Of a DNA stretch of 64,000 bases, positions 33,234 to 39,732 are shown in pieces (position 1 is the first letter of the stretch; each line of letters starts with the position of its first letter). The position numbers and the translations under genes were made by a program. The notes under the pieces are model-generated. The model saw nothing but the letters and a program-made list of their open reading frames with translations. It was not told the origin of the DNA and did no database searches. Source of the DNA: Hymenobacter swuensis DY53 (lineage in GTDB: Bacteria; Bacteroidota; Bacteroidia; Cytophagales; Hymenobacteraceae); contig NZ_CP007145.1 of NCBI RefSeq assembly GCF_000576555.1, forward strand, positions 4,840,242-4,904,241, written 5' to 3'.

Positions 33234-34373
33234 ATGGACTTTCAGCTCACCGAAGAACAACTGGCCGTGCAGGCCGCAGCCCGCGAATTCGCACAGACCG
33301 AACTGTGGGCCGGCGTGATTGAGCGCGACGAACACCAGAAGTTTCCTGCCGAGCAAATCAAGAAGATGGGCGAGCTGGGCTTCATGGGCATGATGGTAAG
33401 CCCCGAGTACGGCGGCGGCGGCATGGATACAGTGAGCTACGTATTGGCCATGGAGGAAATCAGCAAAGTGGATGCCTCCTGCTCCGTTATTATGTCGGTG
33501 AATAACTCACTGGTATGCTGGGGCTTGGAGAAGTATGGCACCGAGGAGCAGAAGCGCAAGTATCTGCCCCGCCTGACCTCCGGCGAAATCATCGGGGCTT
33601 TTGCCCTCTCGGAGCCCGAAGCCGGTTCGGATGCCACCAGCCAGCGCACCACCGCCGAAGACAAAGGCGACTATTACCTGCTGAACGGTACCAAAAACTG
33701 GATTACTAACGGCACCACGGCTTCCGTGTACCTGGTTATTGCCCAGACCAATCCTGAGCTGAAGCACCGCGGCATCAACGTGCTGATTGTGGAGAAGGGC
33801 ATGGAAGGCTTCCAGACGGCCCCCAAAGAAAACAAGCTCGGTATCCGTGGCTCCGATACCTGCTCGTTGTTGTTCACCGACGTGAAAGTGCCCAAGGAAA
33901 ACCGCATCGGCGAAGACGGCTTCGGCTTCAAGTTCGCCATGCAGGTGCTGGCCGGCGGCCGGATTGGTATTGCCGCGCAGGCGCTGGGCATTGCCTCGGG
34001 TGCGTATGAGTTGTCGTTGAAGTATTCCAAAGAGCGTAAGGCCTTCGGCGTGCCGATTTCGCAGCATCAGGCTATCCAATTCAAGCTGGCCGATATGGCC
34101 ACGAACATCGACGCCGCGCGGTTGCTATGCTTGCAGTCGGCCCACGATAAAGACGCCCATCAGGATTATGCCAAGTCGGGAGCCATGGCCAAGCTGTTCG
34201 CTTCGAAGGTGGCTATGGACACGGCCGTGGAGGCGGTGCAAATCCACGGGGGCTACGGTTTCGTGAAGGAATACCACGTGGAGCGCATGATGCGCGACGC
34301 CAAAATCACCCAGATTTACGAGGGAACTTCCGAGATTCAGAAAATTGTAATCTCGCGGGAAATCCTCAAGTAA
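33234..34373 (+). CDS. Acyl-CoA dehydrogenase
   Basis: 379 residues. FAD flavoenzyme that introduces the 2,3 double bond in acyl-CoA, passing electrons to ETF. The family elements are the N-terminal MDFQLTEEQLAVQAAAREFA, FALSEPEAGSDATSQRTTA (flavin/acyl site), FGVPISQHQAIQFKLADMA, and the catalytic base Glu363 in QIYEGTSEIQ. The length matches short-chain (butyryl-CoA) dehydrogenases. It is a lone gene with a strong terminator. Other fatty acid oxidation genes are not next to it. Confidence 0.95.
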   Translation: MDFQLTEEQLAVQAAAREFAQTELWAGVIERDEHQKFPAEQIKKMGELGFMGMMVSPEYGGGGMDTVSYVLAMEEISKVDASCSVIMSVNNSLVCWGLEKYGTEEQKRKYLPRLTSGEIIGAFALSEPEAGSDATSQRTTAEDKGDYYLLNGTKNWITNGTTASVYLVIAQTNPELKHRGINVLIVEKGMEGFQTAPKENKLGIRGSDTCSLLFTDVKVPKENRIGEDGFGFKFAMQVLAGGRIGIAAQALGIASGAYELSLKYSKERKAFGVPISQHQAIQFKLADMATNIDAARLLCLQSAHDKDAHQDYAKSGAMAKLFASKVAMDTAVEAVQIHGGYGFVKEYHVERMMRDAKITQIYEGTSEIQKIVISREILK

Positions 34374-34404
34374 TTGGGGAATAGCCTAAAAGTCAGACGT
34401 ATTG

Positions 34405-34439
34405 CACAAAACCCAGTCATTAATTGACTGGGTTTTGTG
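34405..34439. terminator. Terminator after the acyl-CoA dehydrogenase
   Basis: CACAAAACCCAGTCA / TGACTGGGTTTTGTG, a 15-bp perfect stem with T-rich right arm, loop TTAAT. Confidence 0.85.
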
Positions 34440-34531
34440 TTTGTGTGAATTTTTATATGTTATTTTGCATTACATAAGTCCGGGGTGCTATTTACCGGCC
34501 ACACCAGAGTAACCTCAACCGCCCGCCAAAG

Positions 34532-35455
34532 ATGGAAGATTATAATAAAGTGATAGAGTCGCTGGGTGTTCGCTACATCAAAGCGAAAAACCTGGTATTA
34601 CAGCAGCCGTTCACCGTCCGTAATTCCTACGACGTCGGTAATAACCTGATTCTGCTGCATAAAGGTCGGTTGTCTTTCGGCGACGAGGAGCAACTGGTAG
34701 AGGAAGGCGAAATGCTCTTTATTCCCGGCGGCCGTGCCACCAAGGTGACCTACGGTGAGCCGTCGAGCAAGAGCATCACCAACGACGACCTGATTACCAA
34801 TAAGGACAAGTTCTTTCACTCCAATTCCGACCTCGACCTCATCGGCGACGCGGAGGAAAGCCACTCGTTCGTGAGTTTTGAGGCCAAGGTGTTTGATTCG
34901 GTAAACTTCTTTGCTTCCCTGGATGTACCGGCGTTCCTCATTACCGGCAACTCCAAGCTGGCGAATCTGGTGATTAAGGTGGTAGAAGAAAGCCTGCAGG
35001 AACTGCCCGGCCGCGAGCGGCTGATTACGATTTACACCGAGAATATTGTGGTGGAAATTGTGCGCTACATTCTGAAAAACAAGATGTTCGTGGAGCAGCT
35101 GGCCACCAACAGCACGTACTTCAAGGACCCGCGCCTCATCGACCTGTTCAACTACATCAAGGAGAACATCGGCGGCGACCTGTCGAACAAGGTGTTGTCG
35201 GGCGTGGCCAACGTGAGCGAGGACTATGTGGGTCAGTACTTCAAGATGCTCACCGGCATCAACCCGCAGGATTACATCGAGTACCAGCGCATGGAGCGCG
35301 CCGTATTCCTGCTGCGTACCACCAAGAAAAGCATCCGTGACATCGGCAAAGAGGTGGGCTATAAGGACACCGCCTACTTCTGCCGCCGTTTCAAGATGAT
35401 GTTTGGTATTCCGGCCGGTAAGATGCGGCGCCGTGAGTCGGCCATGAACATCTAA
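34532..35455 (+). CDS. AraC-family transcriptional regulator
   Basis: 307 residues. The N-terminal part is a cupin-like ligand-binding domain (NNLILLHKGRLSFGDEEQL, EGEMLFIPGG). The C-terminal about 100 residues form the AraC double helix-turn-helix: VSEDYVGQYFKMLTGINPQDY and SIRDIGKEVGYKDTAYFCRRFKMMFG. The ligand and targets are unknown. It sits between the acyl-CoA dehydrogenase and the GGGPS gene and has its own terminators, so a regulated neighbour is not evident. It is a member conserved in Bacteroidota. Confidence 0.9.
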   Translation: MEDYNKVIESLGVRYIKAKNLVLQQPFTVRNSYDVGNNLILLHKGRLSFGDEEQLVEEGEMLFIPGGRATKVTYGEPSSKSITNDDLITNKDKFFHSNSDLDLIGDAEESHSFVSFEAKVFDSVNFFASLDVPAFLITGNSKLANLVIKVVEESLQELPGRERLITIYTENIVVEIVRYILKNKMFVEQLATNSTYFKDPRLIDLFNYIKENIGGDLSNKVLSGVANVSEDYVGQYFKMLTGINPQDYIEYQRMERAVFLLRTTKKSIRDIGKEVGYKDTAYFCRRFKMMFGIPAGKMRRRESAMNI

Positions 35456-35473
35456 GTAAGGATTTCCTTTCAT

Positions 35474-35710
35474 CACAGATTTAGTCGGATTAAGCCGGAT
35501 TCTGTAGACAAGTCTGGTCCAATTTACTAGACAGCAAAACGCCCCGCAGCCAAGCTGCGGGGCGTTTTGCTGTCTAGTGTACCTATACCGGATAGGTGAC
35601 AAGGAAAACAAGGTATCGGATATTGATTAGCTGACTTGTCGTCTTCGGCCCTAATGCACGGAGCCTCCCACAAAATCCGATGAATCAGCCTCAACCCGTG
35701 AAAATCCGTG
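35474..35710. repeat. Inverted repeat reaching into the GGGPS coding end (copy J)
   Basis: The left arm 35474-35501 has CACAGATTTAGTCGGATT. The right arm 35674-35710, reversed, reads CACGGATTTTCACGGG and ends ATCGGATT. The right arm lies in the last 20 codons of the GGGPS gene. A perfect 24-bp terminator stem sits between the arms. Confidence 0.5.
35527..35577. terminator. Bidirectional terminator, 24-bp perfect stem
   Basis: Exact reverse complements beginning CTAGACAGCAAAACGCCCCG with a 3-nt loop. It stops both the AraC gene and the - strand GGGPS operon. Confidence 0.9.
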
Positions 35711-36463
35711 TTCCTGATTGAACAGGCGAACTGTGCGTGACATTTCGGACAGGAAGCTAGGGTCCTTCTCAATCTGGTTGCCGATGACAATGACATCGGC
35801 ACCGGCCTGGAGAGCGGCTTGGGCCTTCTCCGTTGTGTTAATACCGCCACCTACTATCAGCGGCACGTCCACGGCCTGGCGTACGGCCCGGATCATGGCC
35901 GACGAGACGGGATACATAGCACCGCTGCCACCGTCAAGATACATCAGGCGCAGCCCGAGCTGCTCACCGGCCATGGCCGTGCAGGCTGCAATAGAGGGCT
36001 TGTCGTGGGGTAGGGGCGTGGTACCGCTGATGTAACTGGCGGTAGTTTGACGTCCGGTATCTACCAGCATGTAGCCCGTGGGCAGTATCTGGAGGTTGCT
36101 CTGGCGTAGCAGCGGCGCGGCAATAACGTGCTGCCCGATCAGGAAATCGGGGTTTCGGCCTGAAATGAGGGACAACAACAAAATGCCATCGGCCTGATCA
36201 TCGAGATGGAGGCTGTGGCTAGGAAACAGGAGCACCGGCACCGTTGAGTGGCTTTTGATAAAACGAATGAGGGCATCCTGACGTGCTGTAAGCACCAGGC
36301 TGCCTCCCATAAAAAAGTAATCAACGGTGTGTTGTTCACTCAGCTCAAGCAACTGCCGGCAGCCATCTTCGTCCAGGTTATCGGGGTCGAGTAATACGGC
36401 CAGTGACTTTTGGCCGTGCTTTCGGCGGTTACTTAAAGCATCATGCAGGCTGGTGAGGCGCAT
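35651..36463 (-). CDS. Geranylgeranylglyceryl-phosphate synthase family protein (group II GGGPS/PcrB)
   Basis: 270 residues from the ATG complementary to 36461-36463, overlapping the upstream gene by 23 nt. The TIM-barrel prenyltransferase joins a polyprenyl diphosphate to sn-glycerol-1-phosphate. Key elements are AVLLDPDNLDEDG (metal/phosphate binding), YFFMGGSLVL, YLDGGSGAMYPV and LIVGGGINTTEKA, ADVIVIGNQIEKD. Group II enzymes from Bacteroidota have been shown to make geranylgeranylglyceryl phosphate, the first archaeal-type ether-lipid intermediate. The last about 20 residues (QEHGFSRVEADSSDFVGGSVH) are encoded in an intergenic-type repeat and may be a recent extension. Confidence 0.88.
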   Translation of the reverse strand: MRLTSLHDALSNRRKHGQKSLAVLLDPDNLDEDGCRQLLELSEQHTVDYFFMGGSLVLTARQDALIRFIKSHSTVPVLLFPSHSLHLDDQADGILLLSLISGRNPDFLIGQHVIAAPLLRQSNLQILPTGYMLVDTGRQTTASYISGTTPLPHDKPSIAACTAMAGEQLGLRLMYLDGGSGAMYPVSSAMIRAVRQAVDVPLIVGGGINTTEKAQAALQAGADVIVIGNQIEKDPSFLSEMSRTVRLFNQEHGFSRVEADSSDFVGGSVH

Positions 36464-37187
36464 CCGCGTCGTCGTGGTGGTAGGTAAACTCAATATCCCG
36501 GGTTTCCGGTTCGGTCTGAGTCGGGCCGGAAGACGCAAGGTCGGGATTTTTGAGGATTGGCAAATACTCGCCTGCCTTCTTTGCCACGTAGGCCATCAGG
36601 ACAGCTGAGGCCTGCGCTACCAGCAGCTTGCCGGTATCTGACTGCAAAAACGACTTGACGGCCGAAGCTAGGATAGAAGAAGCCTCCGAAGACTTTGGCT
36701 GCGGCTCGGCGCGATAAGCAGATGTGGTAAGAGCCGAGGAACTCGTTGCGGCCGAAGTTGGCTGGAATGGGTCGGCATCGGTATGGTACACGTCCGGCGC
36801 AATATCGGCACGCTCCGAAGCGGGGGCAGTGTGCGTACGGCCCCGGTCATACTGGTGGTGGCCGGAGCCAAAACCCAAGTCATCGGCCACGGCCGTATCG
36901 ACGGTGGTAGTAGCCAGTGGTCGGCGCGGGCGCGGCGTTTTTAGCTGGTGGCGGGCGTATTCGTCGGCGTGGGCCAACTCCTTTTTGCGTTTGCCGCTAC
37001 CAAAGGCCTTGCTCAGCAGCCAGATGCCACCCAATACGCCTGCCCCAATGGCCACGTACTTGCTCACCTCCTGGGTTTTGGCTTTGATTTCTTCCACGTC
37101 GCCGATGAGGGCGCGCTCGTATTCCTGCTTCTGACGCTCCAGAAACTCTTTCTCGTCCTCGAACAGGGGATTATGCAGATCGGCCAT
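36441..37187 (-). CDS. Membrane-anchored protein of unknown function
   Basis: 248 residues. The N-terminal about 45 residues are acidic coiled-coil-like (EKEFLERQKQEYERALIGDVEEIK). A helix (VAIGAGVLGGIWLLSKAFG, about 45-63) is followed by a basic then disordered Ser/Thr/Pro-rich stretch, and a second hydrophobic segment (TGKLLVAQASAVLMAYVAKKAG, about 195-215). The tail is acidic with His and Asp. No known family is recognised, though it resembles YtxH/phage-shock-type small membrane helpers. It is the middle gene of the holin-family / this gene / GGGPS operon. Confidence 0.7.
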   Translation of the reverse strand: MADLHNPLFEDEKEFLERQKQEYERALIGDVEEIKAKTQEVSKYVAIGAGVLGGIWLLSKAFGSGKRKKELAHADEYARHQLKTPRPRRPLATTTVDTAVADDLGFGSGHHQYDRGRTHTAPASERADIAPDVYHTDADPFQPTSAATSSSALTTSAYRAEPQPKSSEASSILASAVKSFLQSDTGKLLVAQASAVLMAYVAKKAGEYLPILKNPDLASSGPTQTEPETRDIEFTYHHDDADAPHQPA

Positions 37188-37194
37188 AAGAAGC

Positions 37195-37581
37195 TTATGC
37201 TTGGCGTTTGTCGGATTTGTAAATGGTATTGTTCAGCAGTTTGTCAGCCAGTCCCTGGAAGAGTTTCTTATCGATACCGACCACGAAGACGATGAGTAGC
37301 ACCAGATAAAAGGCCGCCACAATACCGAAGCCCCAATACGGGCTATCCAGCACATCGTTGAGCAGCAACGCCAAAAACAGATTCAGGAAGACGAAAAATA
37401 GCAATCCGATGGCCGCTAGCGTAACGCCATGCACGGTGCCTACAAAGGCGACTTTCGCTTTTTCCTGTGCTTCGAGGCGTACCAGATCAATGCGCGTATC
37501 GAGGTAGCCCATCAGATTACCCATCAGGTTATCGGTGCGGGGCGTTTTGGAAGCGTCTTCTTCAGTGGAGAACAAGCCCAT
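37195..37581 (-). CDS. Phage-holin-3-6-family membrane protein
   Basis: 128 residues. An N-terminal amphipathic part (DTRIDLVRLEAQEKAKVAFV) leads to two hydrophobic helices (VTLAAIGLLFFVFLNLFLALLL and YWGFGIVAAFYLVLLIVFVVG). PF07332 proteins are widespread in free-living bacteria and are not true lysis holins; no phage genes are nearby. It starts the - strand operon that ends in the GGGPS gene, 7 nt before the next gene, so it may act in membrane organisation. Confidence 0.8.
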   Translation of the reverse strand: MGLFSTEEDASKTPRTDNLMGNLMGYLDTRIDLVRLEAQEKAKVAFVGTVHGVTLAAIGLLFFVFLNLFLALLLNDVLDSPYWGFGIVAAFYLVLLIVFVVGIDKKLFQGLADKLLNNTIYKSDKRQA

Positions 37582-37726
37582 AGGGGAGAATATTTGCGGG
37601 AAACAATGTTACAGGTTTGGGGCGCGCAAAACTAGGGCACCACCGGTTTAGCAGTAGCCCACTCATACGGAAAAGGTGGCCGCGTGTCTGAAAATTGCCG
37701 TACTTTTACTATACACCGTTTTACCG

Positions 37727-38869
37727 TTGAGTCAGAATCATTATCAGGTACTAGGGGTTTCTGCTGCTGCTTCGCCCCACGATATAAAGCTGGCGTACAA
37801 GCGGCTGGCGGTGCAATATCATCCCGATAAGCACGGCGGCAATACGCTGTACGAGGAGCTTTTTAAAGCAGTAGCCGCCGCGTATCATGTGCTGGGGAAC
37901 CCGGACCGGCGGCTGCAGTACGACTACCAGTTACAGGTGGCCGCCCGCCGGGCCGAGGAAGCCCGCCGTCAGCAGGAATTCCGCAATCAGGGTCAACGAG
38001 TATACGGGGTGCCGATGCCGCCGCCCGCGCCATTGCGTACGCGCCGCCCGGCCGGAGCCCACGAGCGGCACTATCGGCCCATTCCGCGCCAGAAAACGGT
38101 TTTCACCCGCCGCGACTACTGGATGGCTGCGCTGCTGATTGCGGGGTTTCTGCTCTTTATCGTGTCGGTGAAAGTCACAATGGACCACGTTTCCGGAATC
38201 CGCAACTACGAGCGGGGCTTGGGGGCGTACAAGCAGCAGAACTGGGAAGGAGCACACAGCTATTTCACCGATGCGCTACACTTTAAGCCCGCCTACAGCC
38301 CCGCGTTGCAGCGGCGTGGCCGAATTGAGCAGCTTATTCACAAAGACTACGCTGCCGCCGAGAAAGATTTCCGGGCGGCACTGCCTGGGGCGGTCAGGAA
38401 CCAGCAGGGCCGGCTGTGGCTGCGTATTGGGCAGTGCCAGGCGGCCCAGGGGCAAGCCAGAACGGCCCAGGCCGCGTATAGCCGCGCTTTGGCACTGGAC
38501 AGCACGCTGGCCCGGGCCTGGCTGCTGCGTGGGGAAGACCAGCTATTTGCCCGGAACGAGTTTGAAACGGCTGCGCGCGCCTTCAGTCAAGGCCTGCATC
38601 ACGAGCCAGCTGCTTCCCGGCTACGCAGTCGGCTGCTCACGTTTCGGGGTCTGGCTTACTACAAGCTAAAGCAATACGATGCTGCTCGCCGCGACTATTG
38701 GGAAGTGTTGGAAATTATGCCCCGTAGCGGGCAGGTGTACTTTCTGCTGGGCCGGCTGGCCCAGCAGGAGCAGGACCGGGAGCACGCCTGCGAGTATTTC
38801 CGCCGGGCTGTGGTGCAGGGCTACGGGTTTGCCCGCGCCGCCCGCGACACTACCTGTGCCGGCCGCTAG
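37727..38869 (+). CDS. DnaJ-domain membrane protein with TPR repeats
   Basis: 380 residues from TTG 37727, chosen because the J domain begins at once (MSQNHYQVLGVSAAASPHD) and a TActTTTA promoter-like box lies about 20 nt upstream. The J domain's HPD motif is at 32-34 (YHPDKHGG). A transmembrane helix is at about 132-153 (MAALLIAGFLLFIVSVKV) and the C-terminal about 200 residues are TPR repeats facing the periplasm (GAYKQQNWEGAHSYFTDALH, RTAQAAYSRALALDSTL, YWEVLEIMPRSGQVYFLLG). It may recruit a DnaK partner at the membrane. Its 3' end overlaps the convergent MarR gene by 4 nt. Confidence 0.8.
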   Translation: MSQNHYQVLGVSAAASPHDIKLAYKRLAVQYHPDKHGGNTLYEELFKAVAAAYHVLGNPDRRLQYDYQLQVAARRAEEARRQQEFRNQGQRVYGVPMPPPAPLRTRRPAGAHERHYRPIPRQKTVFTRRDYWMAALLIAGFLLFIVSVKVTMDHVSGIRNYERGLGAYKQQNWEGAHSYFTDALHFKPAYSPALQRRGRIEQLIHKDYAAAEKDFRAALPGAVRNQQGRLWLRIGQCQAAQGQARTAQAAYSRALALDSTLARAWLLRGEDQLFARNEFETAARAFSQGLHHEPAASRLRSRLLTFRGLAYYKLKQYDAARRDYWEVLEIMPRSGQVYFLLGRLAQQEQDREHACEYFRRAVVQGYGFARAARDTTCAGR

Positions 38870-39549
38870 GTGAGCGTACTGGGCTGCCAGTCCGCGGCGG
38901 CGTCGGGGAAGAAGGCTGCTACCAACTCCGGGAAGGAGCTAGGGCGGCTGGCGGCAAACACCGGGTAGTGGAAGGCATCGAGCTTGTGAAGCAAGTGTAC
39001 CAGCTGGTGCCGCTCGGGGCCGGTGAGGTTGCCGGCCGCCATGTGGGCCACTTGGCTCATGCGGCCCAGCACCTGAAACAGCAGCCCCCGTCCCGCTTCC
39101 GTGATGCGCAATAGCTTCCGCCGCCGGTCGGTGGCGTGGGGCTCCTCCGTGATAAGAGCGTTTTTTAGCAGCCGCTTGATGACCTCGGTGCCTGTGGCCT
39201 TCTCGTGGATGTTGCGGGCGATGATGTCGGACTTGGTGAGTGGGCCACCGGTGTAGAGGGCAATGAGGTAGGTGAAATCGTCGAAGCTGGCGAGGGGCGT
39301 ATCGGCTAGGGCCTGCCGGGCGTAGCCGCGCACGTAGCGGTATACGAACGTGAGCAGCTTGGTCAGCAACGACTCCACGGTTTCGTGCTCGTTGGGCGCA
39401 GTGCGGGCCGCCGCGTAATCGGGTGTGGCTGGCTGGGCCGGCGCGTGCAGCTGTAGCCACTCGCCAAACCCAGCTGTGCTGGGCGTTGGAGTGCTTTGTT
39501 GATAATCAGCCAGCAGCGGAAGAAGTTCTTGCAGCAAGTCGTATTGCAT
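38866..39549 (-). CDS. MarR-family transcriptional regulator
   Basis: 227 residues. The winged-helix region is seen in FDDFTYLIALYTGGPLTKSD, GTEVIKRLLKNALITEEPHA and the wing DRRRKLLRITEAGRGLLFQVLG. The N-terminus of about 60 residues is longer than in plain MarR proteins. The ligand is unknown. It is divergent from the TonB receptor at 39,733; three AAGTATG boxes in the shared 183-nt region suggest that it controls that receptor, itself or both (inference). Confidence 0.85.
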   Translation of the reverse strand: MQYDLLQELLPLLADYQQSTPTPSTAGFGEWLQLHAPAQPATPDYAAARTAPNEHETVESLLTKLLTFVYRYVRGYARQALADTPLASFDDFTYLIALYTGGPLTKSDIIARNIHEKATGTEVIKRLLKNALITEEPHATDRRRKLLRITEAGRGLLFQVLGRMSQVAHMAAGNLTGPERHQLVHLLHKLDAFHYPVFAASRPSSFPELVAAFFPDAAADWQPSTLT

Positions 39550-39626
39550 GCCTACTCACGAAAGGGAAGGGAGAATTCAGGAAGCAGTTGCCTTGCGTCA
39601 CCTTGGTAGACAGGCAGAAGATAGAT

Positions 39627-39692
39627 AAAAGTATGAAAACATTTTTTATTCGGAATTAATAAGTATGTTTATCAACTAAAAAAGTATGTTTG
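39627..39692. promoter_or_regulatory. Putative MarR operator / receptor promoter region
   Basis: AAGTATG occurs at 39629, 39661 and 39682, spaced by 32 and 21 bp (about three and two helical turns). The last two copies are 10-bp identical (AAGTATGTTT). TATGTTTG at 39685-39692 also fits the -7 box for the + strand receptor. Confidence 0.5.
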
Positions 39693-39732
39693 TGGGGAGT
39701 TTGGGTCGGAAAACATCCTTTTAAGTAGCCAA

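Noticed and set aside
34598..35611. 337-codon - strand frame opposite the AraC gene
   Set aside because: AraC has a complete helix-turn-helix region. The antisense frame runs through a terminator.
37195..37581. Holin-family gene as evidence for a prophage
   Set aside because: No other phage gene, integrase or att site is nearby; PF07332 proteins occur widely in ordinary chromosomes.
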